Shown here: positions 8,732-17,090 of the stretch, one piece after another
Layout: the number at the start of each line of letters is the position of its first letter
How positions within the stretch are numbered: position 1 is the first letter of the stretch
Source: Marinobacter denitrificans
GTDB lineage: Bacteria > Pseudomonadota > Gammaproteobacteria > Pseudomonadales > Oleiphilaceae
NCBI RefSeq assembly: GCF_008795955.1
Contig: NZ_VMHN01000003.1
Coordinates: forward strand, 237,585 to 301,584
Direction of reading: 5' to 3'
Length of the DNA stretch: 64,000 bases
Position numbers and translations under genes: made by a program
The notes under the pieces: model-generated
Told to the model about the DNA's origin: nothing
Database searches by the model: none
Seen by the model: the letters and a program-made list of their open reading frames with translations, nothing else

Positions 8732-11190
8732 AGCATGGTCACCTGCTGAATGGCCTGGCGTTTTTCCACGCTCAGTACCAGGCGGGCATCTTCTGCAACC
8801 TCATCAAGGCCTTCGCTGTAGCACAGCAGGCCGTTTTCGTCGGTGGTGATAACGCCATTCTGCTGCATGTTGGCAATAAAGCTCCGGAACAGGGTCTTGT
8901 CAAAAAATTCCGGGGCATTGAGGCCAAACAGTATAGACATGCGCTCGGCCAGCAGGGTGCTTTGCTCTTCCAATTCGGTGGCAGTGATCTTGCCAGAACC
9001 GTACTTGCGCAGTATTCCGATAGCGATATGGTAGCGTTCCAGGGTCTGAATAATGAACCGGGACAGTATCCTTAAACGAAGCATGGCGTCGGTGCCCTCT
9101 TCAGGACGGCTGATCCGGTCGTCTGCCTCCTCGAAAAGCAAGCCTCTGGCCACCAACACATCAATCCACTGATTGACCACATTGGCGATGTCGTCCGGAT
9201 GATATCTCAGGAACAGCTCCGATTTCAGGTAGGGGTAGGCAACACCGGCAAGGAACTCGATCTTTTCCCTGCGCAGCGATTGCTTGTTCTCGAACAGGCT
9301 GGCGATCAGCGATGGCAGGGCGAACAGATGTTGTATGTTGTTGCGATAATAGGTCATTAATATGGCGTTGCTGCCCTCCAGCGCGATGATGTCGCCGAGC
9401 TTCTGGGGCTGGCGGGTAACCAGTCCCATATTTTCACAGTAAGCCACCCAGTCCCTGCCACTGCCTTCCGGCAGGGTGACCGTTTCCGCGTATGGGAAGG
9501 CTTTCAGCAGGTCTGCATACTGATCCATCAGGCGGATCAACTGGCCTTCATCCATAGCCAGGCGCTCGGTGCCCAGCAGGGCAGTGGCGGTAATGCCGAT
9601 GGGATTAACGGCAACAGCGGCATTGATATTGGAAGCAACACGGGTTGCCAGGTCAGACACGGCATGGTTCAGCCACTTTGGCCGGTACTCGGAGTTGTAG
9701 GCTTCTTCGCGCCAGCTGGGCTCGATTTCGTCCAGCACATCCGAAAGGTGGATGGCGTCTCCGAAATTCAGCGACACCCGACCGAAAGAGTTTCTCAGCT
9801 TGCGGACAGTCTTGGCCAGCGCGAACACGCTTTCCTTCTGTTTTTTCTTGCCCCGCAGTTCCCCCAGGTAGGACCGGCCTTCCATCACCTTTTCGTAGCC
9901 GATGTAAACCGGCACAAACACGATGGGCTTGCGGTGGTCCCGCAGGAAACTGCGCACGGTCATGGACAGCATCCCGGGGCGTGGTTGCAGCATCCTCCCG
10001 GTACGGCTGCGTCCGCCCTCGACAAAGTACTCGACGGAGTAGCCCCGGGAAAACATTACGTGCATGTATTCGTTGAAAACTGTGGCGTAAAGCGGGTTGT
10101 CACGAAAGCTCCGGCGCATGAAAAAGGCACCGCCACGGCGCAGGATGGGGCCGACAAGGGGCATGTTGAGGTTGATGCCCGCGGCAATGTGCGGAGGCAT
10201 CAGACCGTTTTTGTAGAGCACATAGGACAGCAGCAGGTAGTCAATATGGGAACGGTGGCAGGGAACATAGACCACAGCGTTGTCCTGGGCTACTTCCTTC
10301 GCTACCTGGATGTTGTTGATGGCAATGCCGTTGTAAATGCGGTTCCACAGGCGGGATAGCACCACTTCCAGGACCCGGATGGTAACAACCGACATGTTTG
10401 CGGCAATTTCGTCCGCGTACTTATAGGCCTTGGCGCGGACCTTTTCCGGAGGGATGTCGTCCTTGCGGGCGGTTTCGCGGATGGCTTCCTTAACTGACTG
10501 GGTGCGTACCAGTCCGCCGACCAGGGTCCGGCGATGGGACAGGTCCGGGCCCAGGACAGCCTGGCGTACGCGGCGGAAATGAGTGCGTAGAATACGTGCC
10601 AGTTTGCGATTGGCCCGATCCTCACTGTGACGGTATTCGTCGATGACCTGCTTCAGTGATAACGGCTGATTGAACTGCACATAGGTGCTGCGACCGTGCA
10701 CCAGAATGATCAGGAACTTCTGCAACCGACCCGCCACAGACCACGTGTCTGAAAGCACGAGTTTGACGACGGATTTCTCCTTGTCGGGGGAGCGGCCCCA
10801 GAACAGGGAAACCGGTACAATCTGCACGTCCTCTTCCGGATGTTCCAGGCCATGGCGAACCAGCGCCCGGAACTGGTTGGTGGGGATGGGTGTCCTGCGC
10901 CGTCGGAACAGGCCGCCAATTCTACGGTACAGGAAGAAAAAGGAATGGTTTGGCCCGTTCTTCACTGGCAGTGAGGAGGACGCGCCTGGCAGGCCGGCGC
11001 TCAGCACTTCCTGTTCCAGTACCAGGCGGCTGGACAGTGAGCTGTACTGCAACACATAGCAAACCGGTTTTTCCGGATCTAGCCCCAGGGCTTCGGCGCT
11101 GTTGCCGCTTACATCCGTCCGGACCCACAAAAACAGGATCTTGCGAAAAAGGGTCAGGATCAGGCTGCGAAGGCCCAGGAAAACACGCAT
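8722..11190 (-). CDS. plsB: Glycerol-3-phosphate 1-O-acyltransferase PlsB
   Basis: Inner-membrane-associated enzyme that acylates sn-glycerol-3-phosphate, the first step of phospholipid synthesis. The 822-residue length matches PlsB (E. coli 807). The HX4D acyltransferase motif is seen as CHRSHIDYLLLSY, followed by the block GGAFFMRRSF, FVEGGRSRTGR and the later PxF-like IVFVPVYIGYEKV. The N-terminal 25 residues are hydrophobic with basic residues. It is monocistronic by spacing; nudC starts divergently about 140 bp away. Confidence 0.97.
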   Translation of the reverse strand: MRVFLGLRSLILTLFRKILFLWVRTDVSGNSAEALGLDPEKPVCYVLQYSSLSSRLVLEQEVLSAGLPGASSSLPVKNGPNHSFFFLYRRIGGLFRRRRTPIPTNQFRALVRHGLEHPEEDVQIVPVSLFWGRSPDKEKSVVKLVLSDTWSVAGRLQKFLIILVHGRSTYVQFNQPLSLKQVIDEYRHSEDRANRKLARILRTHFRRVRQAVLGPDLSHRRTLVGGLVRTQSVKEAIRETARKDDIPPEKVRAKAYKYADEIAANMSVVTIRVLEVVLSRLWNRIYNGIAINNIQVAKEVAQDNAVVYVPCHRSHIDYLLLSYVLYKNGLMPPHIAAGINLNMPLVGPILRRGGAFFMRRSFRDNPLYATVFNEYMHVMFSRGYSVEYFVEGGRSRTGRMLQPRPGMLSMTVRSFLRDHRKPIVFVPVYIGYEKVMEGRSYLGELRGKKKQKESVFALAKTVRKLRNSFGRVSLNFGDAIHLSDVLDEIEPSWREEAYNSEYRPKWLNHAVSDLATRVASNINAAVAVNPIGITATALLGTERLAMDEGQLIRLMDQYADLLKAFPYAETVTLPEGSGRDWVAYCENMGLVTRQPQKLGDIIALEGSNAILMTYYRNNIQHLFALPSLIASLFENKQSLRREKIEFLAGVAYPYLKSELFLRYHPDDIANVVNQWIDVLVARGLLFEEADDRISRPEEGTDAMLRLRILSRFIIQTLERYHIAIGILRKYGSGKITATELEEQSTLLAERMSILFGLNAPEFFDKTLFRSFIANMQQNGVITTDENGLLCYSEGLDEVAEDARLVLSVEKRQAIQQVTMLGA

Positions 11191-11333
11191 AAATGGTCAC
11201 TCCGGTTCACAAAATCAGGCGCTAAGTTTACTTGGTTGCGTACGGTGCCGAAAGACATGATGTCGTTCAGTTGCGTTGTGCCGGTGTGATACATTTCCAG
11301 TTCATACTTCATGGTAGCTGCAGGATCCGGATT

Positions 11334-12149
11334 ATGGCGATATGGACACCCGGTTGGTCGACAAGAGCCCCAGGCGAGAAGGATCTGGTGTTGGCCATTG
11401 CCGGTGACTCGGTGCTCAAGCCGGATACCGGGTGGTTGAGCCAGTGGCAGACGGTGTCACCGTATACCGATACCGGGACGAGCCCGGTTTATGTGGGGCA
11501 ACTGGATGATCAGCCGGTGTACGTGGCCGAAGCCGATACGCTTCCCGGCAGCTCCGAGCCGGTACCGCTCAGAGATGCACTTTTGATGATGGAGGACGCA
11601 CCGGCAGCTATGCTGGGTACCGCTTTCCAGGTTCACCACTGGTGGCTGGACCACCGGTTTTGTGGCCGCTGTGGCGGGACCACGGGCCTGCACCCCCTGG
11701 AGCGTGCGAAGTGGTGCGAGGCGTGTGGTATTCCCTGGTATCCGCGCCTGGCGCCGTGCGTCATTGTGGTTATCCGCCGCGGCGATCATATGCTCCTGGC
11801 CCGTTCCTCACGGGTAAAGCGCCGCTTTTTCAGCCTGATTGCAGGGTTTGTGGAGCCCGGCGAGAGTATTGAAGAAGCCGTTACGCGGGAGGTCAAAGAG
11901 GAAACAGGGCTGGATGTCAGCGGCGTCCGTTACCAGGCTTCCCAGCCGTGGCCGTTTCCCCATCAGTTGATGCTCGGTTTCTTTGCGGACTACGCCGGTG
12001 GTGATCTGGTTTTGCAGGAAGACGAAATCGCCGAGGCCGACTGGTACCGGCCGGGGGAAATGCCTCCGGTGTCGCCGTTGACCACCATAGCTGGTCGCTT
12101 GATTCACGCCATGGCGGAAGAAATCACGGGAAAAGGGGCGCAACCGTGA
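11334..12149 (+). CDS. nudC: NAD(+) diphosphatase / RNA decapping hydrolase NudC
   Basis: Nudix hydrolase that cleaves NAD(H) and removes NAD caps from RNA 5' ends. It has 271 residues from ATG 11334 (the frame is open further upstream, but homology begins here). The zinc ribbon CGRC...CEAC (about residues 105-125), the Nudix box GFVEPGESIEEAVTREVKEE, and the NudC-specific SQPWPFP motif are all visible. Its last four bases overlap the murI start (GTGA), indicating coupled translation. Confidence 0.94.
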   Translation: MAIWTPGWSTRAPGEKDLVLAIAGDSVLKPDTGWLSQWQTVSPYTDTGTSPVYVGQLDDQPVYVAEADTLPGSSEPVPLRDALLMMEDAPAAMLGTAFQVHHWWLDHRFCGRCGGTTGLHPLERAKWCEACGIPWYPRLAPCVIVVIRRGDHMLLARSSRVKRRFFSLIAGFVEPGESIEEAVTREVKEETGLDVSGVRYQASQPWPFPHQLMLGFFADYAGGDLVLQEDEIAEADWYRPGEMPPVSPLTTIAGRLIHAMAEEITGKGAQP

Positions 12150-12994
12150 CTACCCCCAGGGTGCTGGTTTTTGATTCCGGTGTTGGCGGACTGAGCATTG
12201 CTGCCTGCATCCACAACCAGTTGCCGGCAGTCCGGTTGGTATACCTAGCTGATAACGCAGGCTTCCCCTATGGCAACCAGCCCGAATCGGTGGTGATTGA
12301 GCGCAGCCAGGCGCTGATTGCCGCTGCGATAGATGAGTATCCCTGTGATGTCATCGTCGTCGCCTGTAATACCGCCAGTACAGTGGTGCTTCCACATTTG
12401 CGGGCAATGACATCCACGCCGGTCATAGGTGTTGTGCCGGCCATCAAACCTGCCGTAGCGTTGACGGTGAACCGCCGTATTGGTGTGCTGGCAACGCCAG
12501 CGACCGTGCGCCGCCCGTACCTGCTGGACCTGATCAGCGAATTTGCCGATGGCTGCACCGTTGAGCGCCTCGGGCATCCGGATCTGGTTTACTGGATTGA
12601 GCGTCTTGTAACGGGTGTGCCGGTGCCGGAGGATTTGTTATACAGCGCGCTACAGCCATTTCGCGACGCGGGTGTGGATACGGTGGTGCTGGGCTGCACC
12701 CATTACCCCCTGATTGCTGACGTGTTAAAAGCGCAGCTGCCCGATGTGAAATACTGGGTGGATTCCGGTGACGCCGTTGCCCGTCGCGCCACCTGGCTGC
12801 TCGAGCAGCAGGGGCACCAGGCCGGGGCTCTGCAGGGCCCGTTAGATGACAGGCCTGTTGATGCTGCCCTGTTTACCGGGGCGGCGCCCAGAGGGCTGGA
12901 AGCGTTTCTGGGGCCGTTGAACCTGAGTAGCGTAGAAATCCGGGGACGATGGCCGGCAGCACTCAGTACCGCTACAGCAGCCGGGTCAGTTTGA
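12146..12994 (+). CDS. murI: Glutamate racemase
   Basis: Makes D-glutamate for peptidoglycan. The 282-residue protein has the two catalytic cysteines in ACNTAST (about residue 74) and GCTHYPLI (about 185), and the N-terminal VFDSGVGGLS with DNAGFPYGN. It starts with GTG 12146 overlapping the nudC stop. Its 3' end overlaps the convergent DUF2156 gene by 23 bp, so there is no room for a separate terminator. Confidence 0.96.
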   Translation: MTTPRVLVFDSGVGGLSIAACIHNQLPAVRLVYLADNAGFPYGNQPESVVIERSQALIAAAIDEYPCDVIVVACNTASTVVLPHLRAMTSTPVIGVVPAIKPAVALTVNRRIGVLATPATVRRPYLLDLISEFADGCTVERLGHPDLVYWIERLVTGVPVPEDLLYSALQPFRDAGVDTVVLGCTHYPLIADVLKAQLPDVKYWVDSGDAVARRATWLLEQQGHQAGALQGPLDDRPVDAALFTGAAPRGLEAFLGPLNLSSVEIRGRWPAALSTATAAGSV

Positions 12995-13979
12995 ACATTG
13001 CCAGGAATTCCAGCGCCGGCAAAGCGCGGCGGTGGCAACAATAGGTTTTGAAATTATCGCCCCTGAAACGCGACTTGGTGAATTCCAGCCCCTTGAAGTT
13101 GTAGAGAAAATTACCCTTCTCATACAGGCCGTGCATGATGCGCTTGAGCAGGCGGCTTTCCTGGTGCTCGGTGGCCTGGTCCAGTGACAGTGGAATCAGC
13201 CCCAGATCCAGATAGGGCACACCCTCGGCCTTGAACACGTCCATGGCGTGAGCCATCAGAGTGTAGAATATCCCCTGGCGGAAATCGGCATTTGCCCTGG
13301 AAATATTGGGTACGTAGCTGATGATTTCGTTATTGCGGTAAATGGGGTCAAAGTAGATAAAGCCCACCGCCTTGCCATCCTGGTAAGCATAGAAGTGGCG
13401 TTCGTTTTCCCGATACTCCATCTCCATGGGGCGAATCAGGAAGCGGATTTCCTTGCTCTTGCACTTGCGCGTGCGAATCCAGGCGTCGGAAATTTCCCGG
13501 GTATGGTCGTCGCTGAAACGCTCCTTGACGGTAATACCGTTTTTCTCAGCCTGGTTCAGGGCGGTGCGCAGAATCTGCTTCTTCTTGCCGGTCAGCGACC
13601 AGCTTTTCAGGTTGATGCGGGACTCGCTGCCAAACTGGGTGCCGTAGAGGCCGAACCGGCGATAGAGGTAATCCACCACGGGTTTTGAGACCTGGATATA
13701 GCAGGCGTTGGGGAAGCGTTGATGGAACTTTTCCAGTATGACCTCAAAGTGCTCCGGGGCGGTGACCGGATCAGACAGAACAAAGGTGCCGCCCCACTTG
13801 CGCATGTAGGCCAGATAGCCCACGCCGGGTACATCAAAATACTGCATGCCCGGCTGCAACGTCGAGAACGACTGGGAGTGGGTGCCGTACTTTTTCAGGT
13901 AATTGATACGTTCCGGAAAGCTGAAAACGCCTTCATCGAGTGACTGAACGCCTTCGAGCGAAAGAATCTGGTCTGCCAT
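12972..13979 (-). CDS. DUF2156 (phosphatidylglycerol lysyltransferase C-terminal-like) protein
   Basis: A 335-residue soluble protein with the double-GNAT fold signature of DUF2156/MprF C-terminal domains: an N-terminal YLKKYGTHSQSFSTLQPGMQ, then AYMRKWGGTFVLSDPV, FGSESRINLKSW, and a late conserved HFYAYQDGKAVGFIYFDPIY and LDLGLIPLS. MprF-type domains transfer aminoacyl groups from tRNA to lipids, but stand-alone homologues have other or unknown acceptors. No membrane flippase domain is present. The methyltransferase gene 19 bp upstream on the same strand is probably in the same operon. Confidence 0.8.
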   Translation of the reverse strand: MADQILSLEGVQSLDEGVFSFPERINYLKKYGTHSQSFSTLQPGMQYFDVPGVGYLAYMRKWGGTFVLSDPVTAPEHFEVILEKFHQRFPNACYIQVSKPVVDYLYRRFGLYGTQFGSESRINLKSWSLTGKKKQILRTALNQAEKNGITVKERFSDDHTREISDAWIRTRKCKSKEIRFLIRPMEMEYRENERHFYAYQDGKAVGFIYFDPIYRNNEIISYVPNISRANADFRQGIFYTLMAHAMDVFKAEGVPYLDLGLIPLSLDQATEHQESRLLKRIMHGLYEKGNFLYNFKGLEFTKSRFRGDNFKTYCCHRRALPALEFLAMFKLTRLL

Positions 13980-13998
13980 GATGTTGCTCCCCCGTTTG

Positions 13999-14691
13999 TT
14001 ACGCCTGTTTTTGTCCCAGGATCGACCAGTAGCAATTCATGTTCAGCAGCTTGAAGTGCTTCTTCTCGGTAACCTGCAGGCCCAGGCGCTGCATGTGCTC
14101 GGGGTAGTTGTAGATCTTGTGGAAAGCGTTGTTGGCGAACAGCCAGAAGATAAAAACGGCCATGTACCAGTACATCTTCTTGAACAGACGGGCGACAAGG
14201 TTACCGGTGGGATAGCAGAAGTCTCCTACTACAACCTTGGCGTCTGCTTTGCCCAGGCGGATCAGGTGCTCCAGAACCCGCACCATCATGTCTTCGTCAA
14301 ACACGTTGAGGAAGAAGTTGGCCACCACCATGTCGTATTGCTCGTATTCTTCCACTTTCATGATGTCGCTGTGGATGCGGCGGATGGTGAGGTGGGGGGC
14401 CTCCTTTTCCTGGGCTTCCCCGAACTTGCGTAGCATGGTTTCTGACAGGTCTACCACGGTGACATCGGCGCCCAGCTCAGCTGCACGAATGGCGTCGCGA
14501 CCGTGGCCCACACCGGCAAACAGTATGCGTGCCCCGGGCTGCACGGTTTCCACATCAAGCATGGCGGTTTTGCAGCGGTGGATATTCTTGCCGCTGTAGA
14601 GGTTGCTCAGAAAATCGTAGACCGGACCAATGTATTTGTATTTATCGTGCATGATGACTTCTGCCTGTCCATATCCAGTGAAGGCTTCCAT
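13999..14691 (-). CDS. Class I SAM-dependent methyltransferase with membrane-proximal hydrophobic segment
   Basis: A 230-residue Rossmann methyltransferase. Motif I ILFAGVGHGRDAIRAAELGA (about residues 55-74), the acidic VTVVDLSETML and the post-I region MVVANFFLNVF are clear. A hydrophobic stretch MYWYMAVFIFWLFANNAF (about 170-190) suggests membrane association or a lipid-like substrate. An in-frame ATG at 14652 (MHDKYKYIGPVYDFLS) may be the true start; both starts have weak Shine-Dalgarno sequences. It precedes the DUF2156 gene by 19 bp. The substrate is unknown. Confidence 0.8.
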   Translation of the reverse strand: MEAFTGYGQAEVIMHDKYKYIGPVYDFLSNLYSGKNIHRCKTAMLDVETVQPGARILFAGVGHGRDAIRAAELGADVTVVDLSETMLRKFGEAQEKEAPHLTIRRIHSDIMKVEEYEQYDMVVANFFLNVFDEDMMVRVLEHLIRLGKADAKVVVGDFCYPTGNLVARLFKKMYWYMAVFIFWLFANNAFHKIYNYPEHMQRLGLQVTEKKHFKLLNMNCYWSILGQKQA

Positions 14692-14893
14692 CGTTCTTGT
14701 AATGGTTGTTTCACCGGCTGGTGAATTCGATAGAAGCGCCTGATGGATTTGAGCTTAGAGAAGCCAATGGGGGAATTATGTGCAGTAATGCGCATTTCCG
14801 GATACATAAAGTAACGAACAGCAACACTTTGCAAACCAGATCAACATTTTAGATCCGAGTGTCCGACAATAGAGTATCGGTTTCTGCGACGTG

Positions 14894-17068
14894 TCAGAAT
14901 GCTACAGCGCGGGCAGGCAGGTGGCCCAGGGTTTTCTCGATGACATCCGCTGGTCGTGCCGGGCCGTAGAAGAAGCCCTGCACCTGGTGGCAGCCCAGGC
15001 TTTTGAGGTAGGCCAGTTGTTCGTCGGTTTCCACGCCTTCAGCCACAATTTCCAGTTTCAGACCGTGGGCCATGGCGACGATCGCATTGACGATGCAGGC
15101 GCCGTCCTCGCCACTGCGAATGGCCCTGACGAAAGACTGATCCACCTTCAGGGTATGAATGGGCAGGCGATGAATGTAGTTCAGAGAGGAGTAGCCGGTG
15201 CCAAAATCATCAATGGCAATCCTGACACCTAACCCGGCCAGTTCGCGGAGTTTCTGACTGATCTGCTCGAGATCGTTCATGATCACGTTTTCAGTGATTT
15301 CGATTTCCAGGTTTTGCGGTGGAAACCCATGGGCATGGATCTGATCCATCAGGGTTTCTACAAACCTTGGGTGTTCCACCTGAACCGGTGACAGGTTGAC
15401 CGCCAGGCGCAGGTCACTGTGACCATCACGGATCCATCGCCCCACATCCCGGCAGGCCCGGTCCAGTACGCACTCGCTGAGTTTTGCAATGAGTTTGGTT
15501 TCTTCCGCCAGGGGCAGGAAGTCCCTTGGGTAGAGCAAGCCACGTTCCGGGTGTTGCCAGCGTACAAGCGCCTCCAGCCCCACTATCCGGTTACTGGTAG
15601 AGCAAACCTGGGGCTGGTAGAACACCCTCAGCTCGTCTCTCTCCAGCGCCAGTCTGAGGTCCCGTTCCAGGTTCAGGCGGTTGGCGGTGTCGATGCTCAT
15701 GCTCTCGGAGTAGAAACGATAGCCGTCCTTACCTCGGGCTTTGACATGATACATGGCGATGTCGGCATTCTGGATCAGGTGGTCCATCGATTCGCCGGCT
15801 TCCGGATATATTGCAATACCGATACTCACACCGACAAAAACTTCGTGATCACCCAGCTGGAATGGCGCTCGCAGGGCCTTGATCAGTTTTTTGGAGATCT
15901 GCCGGGCATCTTCATGGCTGTGGATCGATGGTAGCAGCAGGGTGAATTCATCCCCGCCAAAGCGGGATAGGGTGTCACCCTTCCGGAGGCAGCGCTCCAG
16001 TCTCTGGGTTACCGCCTGCAGCAATCGGTCGCCCATGGCATGGCCCAGGGTGTCGTTAATGACCTTGAAGCGGTCGAGATCAAGGAACATCACCGCCAGT
16101 TTCTGCTCACTACGGCGGGCATGGGTAATCGCCAGGTCAAGACGATCCTTGAACAGGGCACGGTTCGGCAGGCGGGTAAGCAGGTCATGATAGGCCTGGA
16201 AGTTGATAAAAGCTTCCGCTTCCTTGCGCTCGGTAACATCCCGGGCTGTACCGTAGTAACGGGCTTCCCGTGTGCCATGCTTGCCCTCTTCATCGTTGGA
16301 GTGGGGCCAGGTTTCAGGATCGATGGGAAAGGCCGTGATTTCGAAGTGCCGGTTAGCTTTGCGGCTGCCCCGGGTTTTCAGCCTGACTTCAAGGGTGCGG
16401 GGGTTGTCGGCCGAAATATTGGGGCCTTTGAGGGCATAGGTGCCGCGGGCTATGTCCCGATCGTCCAGTATGTGGCGGAAGTGCCGGCCACAGAGCTCAG
16501 CCGGCTGGTAGCCCAGCAGACTTTCGATTTTGCTGTTCACAAAGCAGAAATGGCCGTCACCATCGAGCATGAATACGATGTCCGGCGAACTGTTGACAAT
16601 GTATCGGTGAAGTTCTTCCGACTTCTCCAGGCGCATGCGTATGTGTTCGTGGGCGCGAATCAGCGAGCGCTTGCCGAGGACTCCATTTACCGTTGTCAGC
16701 AGCTCTTCCGGGTCGAACGGCTTGCGGATATAGTCCAGTGCGCCTCTGCGCAGGGCCCGGCTGACAGAGCTGAATGAGCTTTCCCCGCTGACCACCACGA
16801 CGCCGCAGTCTGGCTGTTCTGAGGCCAGCCGCTCCATGACATCAAAACCGTCCACGTCGGGCATGCGAAGGTCCAGCATCGCCAGATCGAACGAGTGGGT
16901 CTCAAGAATGCGGTAAGCCATACGGCCGCCTTCCGCCTCGGTGACGTCATAGCCCCTGCCTTTGAGCAGTGATGCGAGGCCAGCTAGCAGCCTCGGGTCG
17001 TCATCGACAACGAGAATACGTGGCTTTGCGCCGCTGTCGGAGGTCCATTCGGTGCTCGAAGGTTTCAT
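14894..17068 (-). CDS. Response regulator with PAS, GGDEF and EAL domains
   Basis: A 724-residue cytoplasmic c-di-GMP protein. Order: REC (about 15-130, phosphoacceptor in MLDLRMPDVDG), PAS (about 150-270, IVNSSPDIVFMLDGDGHFCF), GGDEF (about 295-460, LSRFGGDEF) and EAL (about 470-715). The I-site RKGD lies five residues before GGDEF, so feedback inhibition is expected. The EAL set is intact: EALVRW, NLSPVQ, EITEN, DDFGTGYS, K in TLKVDQSF, AEGVE, QGFFYG. Both activities are therefore possible. It starts 22 bp after the stop of the HDOD-kinase gene on the same strand, so the two likely form a two-component pair. Confidence 0.93.
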   Translation of the reverse strand: MKPSSTEWTSDSGAKPRILVVDDDPRLLAGLASLLKGRGYDVTEAEGGRMAYRILETHSFDLAMLDLRMPDVDGFDVMERLASEQPDCGVVVVSGESSFSSVSRALRRGALDYIRKPFDPEELLTTVNGVLGKRSLIRAHEHIRMRLEKSEELHRYIVNSSPDIVFMLDGDGHFCFVNSKIESLLGYQPAELCGRHFRHILDDRDIARGTYALKGPNISADNPRTLEVRLKTRGSRKANRHFEITAFPIDPETWPHSNDEEGKHGTREARYYGTARDVTERKEAEAFINFQAYHDLLTRLPNRALFKDRLDLAITHARRSEQKLAVMFLDLDRFKVINDTLGHAMGDRLLQAVTQRLERCLRKGDTLSRFGGDEFTLLLPSIHSHEDARQISKKLIKALRAPFQLGDHEVFVGVSIGIAIYPEAGESMDHLIQNADIAMYHVKARGKDGYRFYSESMSIDTANRLNLERDLRLALERDELRVFYQPQVCSTSNRIVGLEALVRWQHPERGLLYPRDFLPLAEETKLIAKLSECVLDRACRDVGRWIRDGHSDLRLAVNLSPVQVEHPRFVETLMDQIHAHGFPPQNLEIEITENVIMNDLEQISQKLRELAGLGVRIAIDDFGTGYSSLNYIHRLPIHTLKVDQSFVRAIRSGEDGACIVNAIVAMAHGLKLEIVAEGVETDEQLAYLKSLGCHQVQGFFYGPARPADVIEKTLGHLPARAVAF

Positions 17069-17090
17069 TGTTTACGCCCGTCGCTTTTCG

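Noticed and set aside
11232..11333. N-terminal extension of NudC
   Set aside because: The extension has no family similarity; ATG 11334 gives the expected protein start.
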